DNA of 64,000 nt from NCBI RefSeq assembly GCF_901709675.1, contig NC_051096.1:5173001-5237000 (forward strand). The letters run 5' to 3'. Positions 1 through 12,400 of this stretch are shown here, piece after piece (position 1 is the first letter of the stretch; every line of letters begins with the position of its first letter). This stretch comes from Syngnathus acus. Lineage: Eukaryota; Chordata; Actinopteri; Syngnathiformes; Syngnathidae. Position numbers and translations under genes: made by a program. Under the pieces are notes generated by a model. That model searched no databases. It worked only from the letters and a program-made list of their open reading frames with translations, and was not told where the DNA came from.

Positions 1-1534
1 TGCTTTCAAGAAAGTCAATACTTCACACTGTTGTGGCAGCTGTTAGTTTTCCGCCTCTGACACTCTTTTAGAAGCTGGAAAATTCACAAGTTGACTTTGA
101 CTCCCCTCATTGTTCATTGTTATCTTGCAGAGAAGTATAGCGTGCCATTAAAAAGGTGTGAGAGGACAAAAAAGCTGGCCGAGTCGAGCTCTTGAACACG
201 AGTGTCAAATAATCCTGTTATGAAAGTCGTGTCGTGCTTCACTCGATTGCCTTCTCAATTCTTATGACGTTCAATGCAGACCAGACAAAAGGCAGAAGAA
301 GTCATCTCAGGTCCCAGCTGCAGGAAGACCTGGATGTGTGTTTGTGTGTATGTTCCTCTCACCTCGTCACCAATTCTGGCTTGTGTCTCCAAGGCACTTG
401 TCAAAAGATAACAAGCAACACAATTAGCAGTTTCTGTGCTTCAGTTCCAAGCCGACGTTCTCCTTGTGAGCTTGAAGCACGGGTTTTTTTGTTTTTTTTT
501 TAAATGAGATTGTGTGAATTTGGTTAATGAGTCTTGCATTGGGCTTCTTGCTTGACATGCAGCATAGAATTGTTGCGACATCGTAGCTGACAAGTTTGTA
601 AAACACACTCCTGGTTTCAGAGTGCTTATCTCGGGGGAGATCGCAAACTGCTCAAGTAGCACTCCGACGTGAAGGTCAAGACTGCTTGAGTGAACTCTTT
701 AAATTTATCAGCAAATACAAGGGTGGGTGTAAAAAAAAAAAAAAAGGGATAGCACTTGGCTGGACATGTGGGGTCACAGAAAAGTGATCTTCCTCAATGC
801 CCGAGTGCGATTTAAGTGTTATTTCGTGCTTCACGCTTGAGCGACACCCTCCCCCTTTACCTTTGCTTTGGTACAATCTGGATCCCAAGGGGCGACCGGT
901 GCGATAGGCTTGTGACATTGTTTTTAAATGGCAGCCAAATCCCTCGGGAGCAAGTGTAAATCTTAACACAAGAGAAGAGGAAACGTGTAGGCGCACAAAC
1001 CACCTTTTTTTTTTGCCGTTAAAAGATTAGTCGTGACCGCCTCTTCAAAGACATTGCGTAATTTCTTTTTCCCACCGTGACATCAATCGATTGAATCGAA
1101 ATGCGGTGCTAAAAAATGGCCTTCTATATCTTTTGACTTTTCAAGCTTCTCAAAGAAAAACTTTACCTTGGAGGACAGACGGGCCAAAAAAGGACACCTT
1201 CCTCCAAACATAGCATACGTTTATTTTTCTCCTGTGCTCTTTCCAATACTTGCCAGCCCCGTTTTGACAGAGCCATTTAGTCCAAGCTTTATTTATTTTA
1301 TTTTTTTCCTTCTCTACAATTTTAGCCGATTGGCTGTGCTAGCTGTCAGACGGCGAGACACCTGCAGTGCCGCTGTGTGCCTTGATGCTGTTTTAAAGTT
1401 GACAGCTCATCAAGAGGATTGACAGATGCTGCGAAGGGAATTTGACCACATCTAAGGTGGAGGGGGAAGGGTTTTGAAAAATACACCTCTAGTCAAAAAA
1501 GCATCTTGGACTTTTAATGTTGCCATGGTAGCCG

Positions 1535-1570
<36 letters not shown>

Positions 1571-2378
1571 TCTGTGTTTCTCCGTAAAAGAGTGATTTCT
1601 TGAAAGGATTTAATGGGAGATGAGGTCAGTTTGAGAGTTAGCTTTGTAATCAGCCGCCGTATTGAGCAATCAGCATATCCGCAAGGAAGCTTTGGCCTTG
1701 AAGTTGTGTGAGCTTCACTGGAATTGGGAAACGGTGGTGCTTTTTGCCTCAGATGTTTCCTTTTCTTTCGTATTGTTGTCGGAAATAATCGCCACCGGGC
1801 TGCTGTAATCAGGAAGGTCCGTGTGGGGCATTTGCGCTCAGCATTTTCCTTTGCAAGCCGCTGCCAGATGAGAATGAAAGGCGTGATTGCAAAAAAGGAG
1901 CATCACAGAAGTGTGTCACCACAGGAAATATGGTCCTTTCATAAAACTGGAGAAAATTTTTTTTTTGCTCATCTTGAAGTGACCGGTGGGGGAAAAAAGA
2001 GCGGCCTGATGCAAAGTTAGAAAACCTTTCACAACTAAAATGCTGCACTAACATTTTTGTGCCGGTAACAAAACACCGCCCATATTGTGCTTTATTGTCC
2101 GACGCCCTCGCCGCTCTGCTGACTTTTTGCACAACATTGCTTCTCGGCTGCTTTTGGGGCCAATTTGCCAGTGTTGAAGTGGACAAATGCGCAAAGGTAC
2201 ACTGCACATAACACCCGAGAGTCAGCCACCTGACTGGAGGAGAAACATTTGCATTGTAAAACTACAGAAGCGCTGACAGACTTTTAATTGTCTCCCATCT
2301 GGAGCTACAGTATAGTTAATCCAATGCGGCCTTGATTTTCCAACTACAATTTATTTATTTTTTCAATATAAAATCCCA

Positions 2379-2569
2379 AACATAACATAACATATAACCT
2401 AACCTAACCTAACATAACCTAACATAACCTAACATAACCTAACATAACCTAACATAACCTAACATAACCTAACCTAACCTAACCTAACCTAACCTAACCT
2501 AACCTAACCTAACCTAACCTAACCTAACCTAACATAACATAACATAACATAACATAACATAACATAACA
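2379..2569. repeat. (AACCT)n / (AACAT)n pentanucleotide array
   Basis: About 190 bp of tandem pentamers. The core is pure AACCT, flanked and interspersed with AACAT variants; the right end is an almost pure AACAT run. AACCT read on the other strand is TTAGG, the arthropod-type telomere unit, but inside a fish intron this is best taken as a simple-sequence repeat. The AACCT/AACAT pairing looks like point mutation followed by slippage. Confidence 0.95.
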
Positions 2570-2591
2570 AATATAAATAATATATAATAAA

Positions 2592-2763
2592 TACCGTAAT
2601 TTTCGGACTATAAGTCGCGGTTTTTTTCATAGTTTGGGTGGGGGGGCGACTTATACTCAGGAGCGATTTATATACATATATATGTTTTTTTTCACTTTTT
2701 TGGGCATTTTATGGCTGGTGCGACTTATACTCCGGTGCGACTTATAGTCCGAAAATTACGGTA
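2592..2763. mobile_element. Palindromic MITE, copy 1
   Basis: A 172-bp element with near-perfect terminal inverted repeats of about 27 bp. It begins taccgtaattttcggactat and ends with its reverse complement. The interior repeats variants of 'gcgacttatact', so the whole folds into a long hairpin. There is no coding capacity. It sits in AT-rich sequence and starts and ends with TA, as expected of TA-targeting elements. A nearly identical copy lies at 22,468-22,640; shorter and larger relatives lie at 53,120 and 43,040. Confidence 0.85.
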
Positions 2764-3976
2764 CCTCACTTCCACTTGATCCTGTGTGAAGCTAACTTGC
2801 ATCTCGACGGCGTACCTTTGCAGCCTCCTTTAATGTCCTGTGTGAGATCTCTTCAGATTCATCACCGAGGACGGCGAGAGTAATGGCGGCCTAAGAAAAC
2901 ACACACCACCCGGGACGTGTACTACATCATTCAATTTTAACACTCCCATCTGTTTCGCCCTAACAGCGACATCAGGGCCCAGGATGAGGCATTTACAGAA
3001 ATGACAGATGCACTACAGAGGAGGTTTTTTTTTTTCCCTAAACCTGAGGGAACGTAGGCCTGGAAACACGTCCCCCTTTGCTGCTGTTGTCTTTACGTCT
3101 CATGGCCCATGCCAGAATTTCCAGACAGATGCTCAGTGACACTCCGCAGCGGTGGCCTTCCACTAATGAATGTCGGATCAAAAGATGACCTCTTTACGAC
3201 GACAACTCATTTACACCTGTGACATATCGCTAGTTACATCCGTGTAAGGATTCTCTGGAATTACTTGACATCAATGCAAGATGCATATTGGCACATGCTC
3301 TTAAGATGAGTCCCTGCTCTATCCTCCATTGACCTCATTGTCTTAGAAAAAAAAAAACACAATAAAACATTGATGTCACAAGCTAAGTGTGGCTCTTAAG
3401 GCTGTAAGGATTTGCGACAAAAAATAGGAACAACTGTTGATGCCGAAGCTCTTCCGTCGCAGTCACGCTAGGTTTAAAATAAACCGTTACTTCCAATCTG
3501 TCACCTCCGCGCCTGCAGCGGTCGCTCCACGTTGAGGTTTCAGGTGCTTTCAGTTTTCTAATCCGGGCAGGATTGAGGCGCCGCTGTCAGATAGACAGGC
3601 AGGCAGACAGACAGGCGACGAGGGCCCCAGCTGTGACGGCTGGTGTCGACTCCGAGGCGGTCTTATGATGAATTGCTTCCACCGCGACTGAAGCAATTGT
3701 TCTGTCAGTGTCTCGAGTGCACGTGAACGAATTTGCCCGCGTCTTTTTGTTTTTCATTAACGATGCCACCTCTCGTCCATCTCCATACTCGCTTGTGTCG
3801 AGCTGCGTGGAAATATGGTGGCACCACAAATAAATAAATAACACCGAAGTGCTTTTTTTGTTCTGAGGAACTAAACTGTCAAGTTACAACCCAAAAAAAA
3901 AAAAAAAAACTCAAATGACACTTTGCAATAATCATTGAAGCATGACTCAGAGGATGTTTTTTTTGTCTGCTTGCAG

Positions 3977-5093
3977 CTCAGACGACTACTATGAATACGG
4001 ACAAGGCGGCGAATCATATGAATCGTACGGTGAGTTTTTTTTTTTCTTTTCCCGATGTCTGCTTATCTCGTCTGCCCTTGTCTCCCACCAGTGTCACACG
4101 TATGTCCCCCAGCTACTTTCAGACTTGACAGCTCATTTACTCGTCCTTTCTGCTATATTTTGCTCATGTGCCTAATTTGTTTTAGTGGAAAAGGACCTTC
4201 ACGTCACAATTGTCATTGATACAGTAAAATACGACATATATTATGATTTTTTTTTTTCCTCATAACATTGTGCAAGCTGACCTGATTCTAATAATTCGCC
4301 TTATTCGTGTACTACTGCGGTTTTTGCTGCTTCTTGTATCATTAAATGTATATTTCAGATCTTTTTTTAGTCAGAGCGATTAGCAAAGAACTTTCCAACT
4401 TTTCTAGGCTGTAAGCAGAAAAGTCACGCGCGTTTAGCTCATTAGTATTTTCCATGGCGCCACATAAAATAAACCCGCCAAGTGTTTTACTGTATTACCT
4501 CGGCATGGGTCACCCAAAGGGCGACAGCTCAAAAGAAGCTGATAACGGCGTCCAAGCGGGGGCCTATCCTTGCTTTTCAAAACACAAGGTTAAAACGGTG
4601 TATTTCTTCAAAGTGACACTCAGCGAAAGGGTGACAGGTTTAATTAAGGGGTATCGGCTGTGTGCTGCCAGCAGCTTGTACACGGAAGGTGCAGGGGAGG
4701 GGGGGGGTGAATACACAAGGCTTTGTGAGCCTGAGCTCCAGGTAAGTCTCAGCACTGGCTGCAGATCAGACAAAAGGTGCCATCGATAGCACCACTTTCA
4801 CGCTGACGCTACCCGGGGCTGATGTGGGCTAACGGTAATTGTGACCTTTTTGCTAGGCGCCTCTAAACGGGCCCTTTTCAAGTAGACGTTTGATCAGCTA
4901 GTTCAATTATCTGAGATGAGGGCTCCCAGGTATGAGGCGAGTCTGCGGAAATGTGCAAGATTTGTGAATGATTTGGCAACTTTGCAATCTTGTTTAATCA
5001 GGTCAAGAGGAGTGGGCAAACAGTCGCGGGAAGGCGCAGTCGGCGAGGACGACCAAGGGAGCGTACAGAGAGCAGCCGTATTCCAGATACTGA
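3977..5093 (+). CDS. khdrbs3: khdrbs3 (T-STAR/SLM2) 3' end, last two coding exons
   Basis: KHDRBS3 is a nuclear STAR-family RNA-binding protein that regulates alternative splicing; only its C-terminal tail is in this window. Exon 3,977-4,029 follows a 'ttgcag' acceptor and reads [18 protein letters not shown], ending at a 'gtgagt' donor. Exon 5,002-5,093 follows 'aatcag', completes the split Gly and continues [19 protein letters not shown] then [10 protein letters not shown] and stop (TGA 5,091-5,093). The Tyr-rich segment plus EEW..NSR..SART and the terminal PYxRY tail match KHDRBS3 better than KHDRBS1 (DDWNGTR) or KHDRBS2 (EEWATTR). The usual terminal PYGRY is PYSRY here. The KH/QUA domains lie to the left of the window. 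Confidence 0.9.
4030..5001 (+). other. khdrbs3: khdrbs3 last intron
   Basis: A 972-bp intron between the two exons, bounded by gtgagt and aatcag and in matching phase (one base before, two after). Open frames inside it, including one of 111 codons, lack family resemblance and are treated as chance. Confidence 0.85.
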
Positions 5094-6530
5094 ACTGTGT
5101 CACGGCCCGCACCGGACTCCTCGTTGCAGTTCCAACCCAAGTAATGGATTTTTTTTTTTTTTTTTTAATGGATGTCCCCACAATTTTTTAAAAATGAAAC
5201 CTAAACTATGGAATTTAAAAATCAGAACATCTGAGGAAGGACTGAATGAATGAGATCAGGGAAGTCCCACTGCCTCACAGAGGAGGTATATTAGGGCTCC
5301 ACTGAAAAGTAAAAAAATATTAAGAGAATAAAAGCATGGTCATGTAGTTGAAGCCCCAATCTAAAAAGTTTTATAATTGCCTGATTCCACAAAATAGTAG
5401 CAAAGCACTACTAATGAAGCTCCTCAGCTTGTCAACATAGTTCCTAGGCACCAAGATGCCACTAGATGGCGCCGAATCAATATGTTTTTGATATTTCTGT
5501 AAATAACGGAAAATAGGTCCCCTAAGAAATCTGCAATTCACCGTAAGATAGTTCCCACACAGAACGTAAATTGGATATGATGGCGTACGCTCTGACATAA
5601 TATCTTTTCACTAGGGTGTGCCACAGGGCTCTGTTGTAGGTCCCCTTTTATTTCAATATTTTTTCCAGAAACTCTGACCACTATGTAATATAAGAGTTGA
5701 CTTTTCTTTGCTCCAAAATTCATCTTTATTCTCAAAATATTTTCTTCTTTTCGGTGTGGGCCTCCCGCTGTCCTTATAACATAAACCTTACTCCCGCTGA
5801 GTAATACAATTCAGGATGTACCCTTCCATCCTGCCGAAAATCAACAGACATGAATCAATGTGTTTTGAGTTTCTCAAGTTTGTATTAAGCTAATTTCACT
5901 TTTGTAGTAGTCGCGGTGAGCCATCGCCGCCGGATGCAACTTAATGTATCTCCCTCAATATACTTCAATGAAATCTGAAGATATAATGGTTAGTACTAGG
6001 ACGTATTGTAGATATTTATTTCTTGAGGAGTAATTGGAAATGTGAACCTTGTAAAATATGCATTTTGAAAAACACAAGTCATCCTGTATACATCTTGTAT
6101 TGCTGTTTCTTGTTTTTTTTGTAAGTTATACTCGTAGGTCGGTGTTAAAGGGCTTATGAAAGCATGGCGTGCAATGTGGATGTTGTCAGGTGTTTTCGTC
6201 ATGATACAATTGTGTTTATAAACCTCTTTAATACGTCTAATAAATAGGAATTTAACATCAAACACTCTAATCCGAACAATAGTCCAAAGGCTTTTGTCGT
6301 TTGTGAGTTTTAGTTCTGTTGTTGGTTTTTTGTTGCGCTTAAATGGGTCATTTTGACATGATAGAATAGAAATTCTAAGGCCTAATTATGAACTTGACTA
6401 ACTCATATGCTTGTGAATATGTCCCCCTGCCCCTCCTAAGTTAGACTCGTTTGATTTTCTTATTTATTTTGAGCTTATATAAGCCCTTTAATATTTCCCT
6501 CTTGCCGATGCTGAATAAACATTTTTGAAA
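5094..6530 (+). other. khdrbs3: Probable khdrbs3 3' UTR and downstream flank
   Basis: AT-rich non-coding sequence after the stop codon. Candidate polyadenylation signals AATAAA lie at 5,327-5,332 and 6,514-6,519; the second is followed by an A-rich tract. Which one is used cannot be decided from sequence. A short reverse-transcriptase-like remnant lies at 5,615. Confidence 0.45.
5615..5659 (+). mobile_element. Tiny LINE reverse-transcriptase remnant
   Basis: Fifteen codons read GVPQGSVVGPLLFQY. This resembles the very conserved non-LTR reverse-transcriptase block 'GVPQGSxLGPLLF'. The flanking sequence does not continue the domain in any frame I could follow. If real it is a short decayed fragment; chance resemblance is possible. 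Confidence 0.4.
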
Positions 6531-9319
6531 AAAAACAACAACAACCAAAAGCCCTGGTGTTATTGACTCGATAAAATCCAACTTTAATTTAAACTAAAAG
6601 GCAGACAGAGAGGAGACAAAACAACAACAACAAAGAGAGAAATGGGATTTGATTGTAATTTGTCTTTACGGGGAAAGCTGAGATTTTGCGAATTTAGCGA
6701 TGTTGCCTCTCCTCTCTGATTGTCCGTATAATATCGAGCACCGTTCGTAAACACGCATTAACTCTGTGAGTGTTTACCCTGACAGAAATGGCTCGTAGCC
6801 CTGCATGAAGGCCTCCTCGACACCTTCTCGGGCCAGTTCGCTCCCCCGGCTGGGGGACCGCTCTCTCTCTCCTTTTTTTGTTGTCCTCTTTTTTTTATTG
6901 CTCTTTCTGCTCTACTCCACGTGGTCATGTGGCATTTAAAGAGCCTGCCCTGTCCATTAAAGAGACTCTAAATGACCCCCAGCTGACCTCAGCAGAGGGA
7001 GGATGGCAGTTTAAAAAGACCACCGCCCCACAAGGTAATACAACCCAGACCCAGATTAACCTCTCGCCTAACATAAACGCTCTCTAAACTTAAATGTTTA
7101 TCTTGTCTGTGTCTTGGCCGCAACGCTGAGAATAATTAGCCACCTTTAACAACAAATGTAAACAATGTGATAAATCAATGAGCTTTTTAAGGAAACACTT
7201 AATAGATTCATAAACTACAATATGTCTTGTATCAGTGTTTTTGATGTGTTGAGTTTTAACTGATGGGCTAATTGTGTTGCTTGTATTCCACTTTAGGTTG
7301 ACCTACTGGGCCACCCATGACCTCATTGGTAACAAAAAAAAAAAAGGTGCGTAAAAGCAAAGTTTTTTTAAGCCAACTGGAAAATAAATGATTTATTATA
7401 TATATTTTTATTATATATATTATGTGCACTAATCAGTTAGGTTTCCATTAATGGCATGAAGTTGTCAATAGAAACTTACATTTTAACTTTTTTTTTCCCC
7501 CCCCCCAGATGTGACGAACGGCACAAAGAAACGAAAACCCCAAAAGGCTCACAAAGATATCTCCCTGTTGGCAAGTGTGTTGGACTAACATGTTCACAGG
7601 TGAATCCTGGAGGAAAACTTGAGATGCAATAAAAGGCGGGAGGAGGTGGTTAAAAAAAAACGTCATCACGGAGAGAGTAAACCCGTGAGCCAAATGGATT
7701 TCCTCACTCTCTAGAGATGTTCTGTCTGGGAACATTTCCTTCAGATTTCCATGGCTGCTGTATTTATGTTCGAGGGAGTGCTCTGAACTGATTGTGAACT
7801 TGCTTTCATTAAGACGGAGTTGTGAAAACTAAATAAAGGATGCTTTAAATATGCAAAGGTAAGTGACATCACACACTTGCCGTGTGCTAATCATCCTCCA
7901 CGCCATCAGTTCACACCAATAATGAAGTGCCTTACTGTTATGTTCTTGTGACTCTTTTACAGGTTTATTCTCGAGTGTTAAAAAAAGGGCAGTTATTTTT
8001 TCGGTCTTTTTTTTTTTCTGTTTGCATTATCATGATGTTAGAAAAGCCCTCCCCATGTGCAATCTATTCCGCTTGTACCTCTTAATGAGAATCGACTTGG
8101 ATGGCTATTGCAAATCCAAAATAGCTTTCAGCGGGAATTTAGGGGGGGAGGTAGAACATTCCGGCTGATGCTTAAGTCCACAAAAGCCTGACCGTATTCG
8201 GTTGCGCCGCGTTATGTCCCGGGTGCCAGACAATGCTTTTCCATTAGACGAGAAGAAACCAGGAGGAGACCTCGGGCCGAGCCTCAGACAATAACAATCG
8301 ACCTGACGCATAGATCCCCCTACCTTGCCGCCTTCGGGGACTGGCCTCCTCCTCTGAAGTGACTTCAAATGACAATGTTATCTGGAGCAGGCTTCTCATA
8401 AAGTAAACAGGACTCTTTTGATTAAGGATGCATACAATGAAAGGAAGCGGCGTTCCCCGAGGCCAACACAACCCCGATTCAGTCTCCCGTGGACAAAACG
8501 GTATGGGCGAATGTGAGTGCTATGGTCGCCGAACGAATATAATCGTCAAAATACTCTATCACTGTAATGCAATATTTGTTTACAAGCAGTTAAAAAAAAA
8601 AATCTATTCCGTACCTAACAATCTGCCGGTTATTTATATTCCTTATATAACAAAATTGTTGCTCCCTCTCCAATAAATGGCTTTTATTGTGATACGTGCA
8701 CTTCCTCCTAATCGGGTGTAAAGTTGCTACCCCTCGCCTTTTTGTTCTGTAATTAACTGTCGGGCTCTTAATGTGCTGATGGCGAATCAATGTCCAAGTG
8801 CCTTCAAAGTGAGTGTTCATGTGACCCGGGGGTCACTAAGTGGAAAGTGGGATTGCCATGAGATCGATCAAGTCGACGCTTTGACTGAAGGGGGGATGAG
8901 AGGGACACTGAGGAGGGAACGGTTAAGTGGCAGAAATCAAATGATCAAATCAAATGATAATCGTTGAGTGGTTGTGTGAGTGTTTTTGTTGCCAGAAGCT
9001 TTAAAGTAGCAGGAGAGGTAGACATACGAAATAATAAATAACATCATCATAACTGTAGTATGATTTATTTCTATGAAGCAGAGGCTTGCTTGTATTAGGA
9101 TGGCCACTATTTAACATGTCAATGTGCAGATGGGAAAATATTTAGAGGGTGTGCAAAACCGCAAATAATTGTACTGTATCGATCAATCAATTGTGTCATT
9201 TATCGTGTCACAAGATGTTTCTTTATCCCTTTTTTTTGTATATCATCTTGTAAACAATAAATTTTCTCTGATAACGTAATATTATTTTAAAGTCAGTGTT
9301 TGTATTTATTCGTATCTAC

Positions 9320-9440
9320 AGCTGCAGGGATAACGTGGTTGCACAAGTGTGCACACCCTCTTATATGGCTGTGTTCAGAATTGAACGATCACATTCAAAT
9401 TCATTTTAAAAAGACAGAATTTCATGTGCCTTAACTTAAA
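9320..9440. mobile_element. Possible DNA-transposon remnant
   Basis: The words 'gcacaagtgtgcacaccctc' and 'gctgtgttcagaattgaacg' resemble, from memory, the terminal part of a repeat family common in fish genomes. There is no coding content and no clear ends or target duplication. The assignment is tentative. Confidence 0.35.
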
Positions 9441-12400
9441 GTTTATTTTTTTCTGAAGTGTACTTTGTAAACAATCCTGCTGTGGTTTAAAATTCCAACA
9501 AGAAAAAGACGATTAATTCCAATGGGAAATTGTGTTCAGCATTCAGCCTTGGCGGTTCCACTGTAAATTAAATACGCTGGAGTGGACCATGACTCCTTTC
9601 GGCTTCTAATCCCTGATTTGAGCTTTTGTATAAGCTTGGCTTTGTGTTCCCATAGGATGCATTCATGCTTTTCACTCGGGGACACAGAAGCACGACCATA
9701 TCACAATGTTTGGAACGAGCAGTAAAGTAACGCCGTAATAATGCAAACACTCCATGAATAGACGGCTAAGCCTGAGTGGCTCTTACAAAGACACCTTCAC
9801 TCCATGCGTTAAAAGTGTTTACCTTAACACCTTACCCCCCGACCCCCCCCTCATGGAACGCCGACCTTCTAAATGACATTTGCCTCCTGTTAAGCCAAGC
9901 ATGTTTGGCATTTCAAGTGCTTCTCGCGCAGCCACCGCACCTTTGCTAACCGCCGCGGCGCCGCGTTAAGTAAATAACTGGAGGACAAGGATCAATGCGC
10001 TTGTCTTGTCCCGGGAAAAGTCGGATTACTCTTGCCGAGACTTTAATAGGTGTTTATGAAGTTTGGCTCGCGCCACTGCTTGGATGCTCATTGCCGCTGG
10101 GTTTGGGTGTTAAATCAGCAGGTGGTTCAATTCCCTGCTCATTATGTTAAAAAGCCATTGAGCAACACTAAATGGCTTCTAATTCACCTCGTGCTAATTG
10201 CTCATTTTGTACGTTTCCAATACTGCTGTTTTGATTTGACCTATGAGAATGACTAGATACATTATTCCAGGATAAATATATTTTTGAGTAGGTAAAATAA
10301 AATCACAAAACATTTGTCCAATTGCTGCATTGCAGTTGACACATGGATTTTTTACTTAAATAATGAGTCAGGGGTGACCCACCTTGGCCCCAGGGAGCAG
10401 CATGAAAGGATAAAGTGTAGCTACAATCCAGGATGAACGGACGTGCTGCTTTCTTAAAAGTGTCTGCGTCTGCAATCTGTCACCGGCGTTGATTTTTTTT
10501 TTTTTTTTTTTTTGTCTCGGCTTGTGAGGTGATCCCTCGGAGACCAAGCCGAGCACGTAGCAGCTTTAGCCTTACATCGGTGTTGGATGAGGGGATAAAA
10601 ACCACAGTGTCCTCGGGATAAGACCTGGACCTTTTGACCTCTGAGGCGAGATCCCTTACAAGAATTTTTCTAAGGGATTTCATGTACGTTTTTTTCTGCT
10701 GCTTTCACTCATCTGTAAGTCCTTTTGTTCGCTGGCTTGAATGTTTAGGAGCAAACAGAAAAGCCTTTATGTTGGTAAAATGAAAGTTGGCAGCTTCTAT
10801 TAGGTAGGACACAGCGCTCATATTGACGTACTTAATATTTTATTACAGCTGTAGTGTAGGGCGAGAGATTGTAATTTGATCGATGTGTGTTATTTGGTTA
10901 GTTAGTGAGAAGGCGCTTCAGTGTTGCATTGGAGAGAATAAAAGAAAGAAAACAAGACAAGATGATGAATAAAGTCTTAATTTTATGCAAGAAAAGTAGT
11001 AAGATAAATTGTTACGATAATGCATTTGGATGACACATGACAAGTTTTAATGTGTTGGTAAATTTGCAATATAACTTAAGTATCGGTAGCTGGTATCGGC
11101 TGTGTTCTCAAACACTCGATCCCTTGATGCGCTTGAATTGGATCTCGTGTACAGTAAATGAGTCTAAAAGTCAGTCGATGGCTTTTTTGTACATGTTGGC
11201 TCTTTTAATAAGTTTTGTCCAAGTCAGTATCTGCTTTCTCGCCAGATGAGAATATCAATACGGCTCTCATGTACATCCATTATACATTAAGGCTATAGCC
11301 GGCAGTCAGCTGGTTGCCATGACAACTGAAGGCAGGACAGATAGCACAGGTTCAAAGGTAAAAAATAAACCAGAATAATAGATCTATAACAACATAACTC
11401 TGTTTTGTGGTGTGTACAGATGTACATAAAAATTCGACACATTTCGGTGTAGCTCCAAGTTTATGTTTTCAAGAGTAAATAATGGAAGAGAAAAATCGAT
11501 TGTATAAAACAATATACAAAGACTAAATTATGCAGTGCAAATAGCACTATGGCACATTGGAATGATATTATAGCTTCAAGTAACAGCTGCGTCTGGATTT
11601 TTTTTTTTTTTTCGTCACAGCAGTATGGAAGAGGTGTTACTGTGATTTCTGGTCTATAACATAGTCATCAAAAAAAAAAAAAGCTGCAGATGATAGAATC
11701 TCTGATGGCTCCCGGTTCCTCAGAGATCTTCTCCTGTTATCGTGGGTCATCTTTGGAGTACTAACCTTAATCAGGTAACTGATTTTTATTGTCATAAAAT
11801 AGCTATTGGAATGGTGAACGATAATGTGTGGGAGTTCCTCCTCATTCAAGAGGCTCCAAGTGCCCCATGATGGCGGCCCCCTCCTCATCATGTCCTCAGT
11901 CTACATTTGTACTGATGGAAGGAGGGGTTACAGTATTTCACTTTACAGTTTGGGCTAATGGGGTCATGACCCCTGCTGTTCTCCCTCTTTCAGATCCAAT
12001 CCCCCCCACCTTCAACCTTGCATTCCTCGCCTCATTCCACAAACACATCTGAGGGGTCTGCTCCGTGTCTCACATCTCTTCGCCAGCACCACCTGTTCCT
12101 CCAGATGTTCCGACTAACCCGTGGAGCCTCATCTCCACGCGTACTGGCTCCGTTGCCGCCCCCGCTCGCCATGTCAAACCCACTTCCCAAACGTATGGTT
12201 AGTACAAAAAGAAAAATATCGCTTTGGCGCCACCTTGCGGCATCTTGTCAAGGAACTATGTTGAAGCGCATTGAGGAGTTTCATTTAGTCAATAAAGGTC
12301 AAATCAAAAGTTTTAGCTGTGCATCTGTGCACACAAAACATGAGAGCAAACGTGACCCATCCAAGCAAGCCCTGAGAACCGAATCCGTTGCCATGGCGGC

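Larger units (their letters stand above)
1..3976 (+). other. khdrbs3: khdrbs3 intron (5' part outside window)
   Basis: No exon is recognisable before 3,977. The Tyr-rich coding sequence that should precede the 53-bp exon (in KHDRBS3, the exon with repeated YDD/YEEY-type codons) is not here, so this stretch is read as one long intron continuing to the left. It contains a long A run (1,540-1,568), a pentanucleotide array, a palindromic MITE and several short homopolymers. Scattered open frames are short, without splice context or recognisable domains. Confidence 0.7.

Noticed and set aside
4454-4789. 111-codon open frame inside the khdrbs3 intron
   Set aside because: It lies between two in-phase exons of khdrbs3 and has no protein features.
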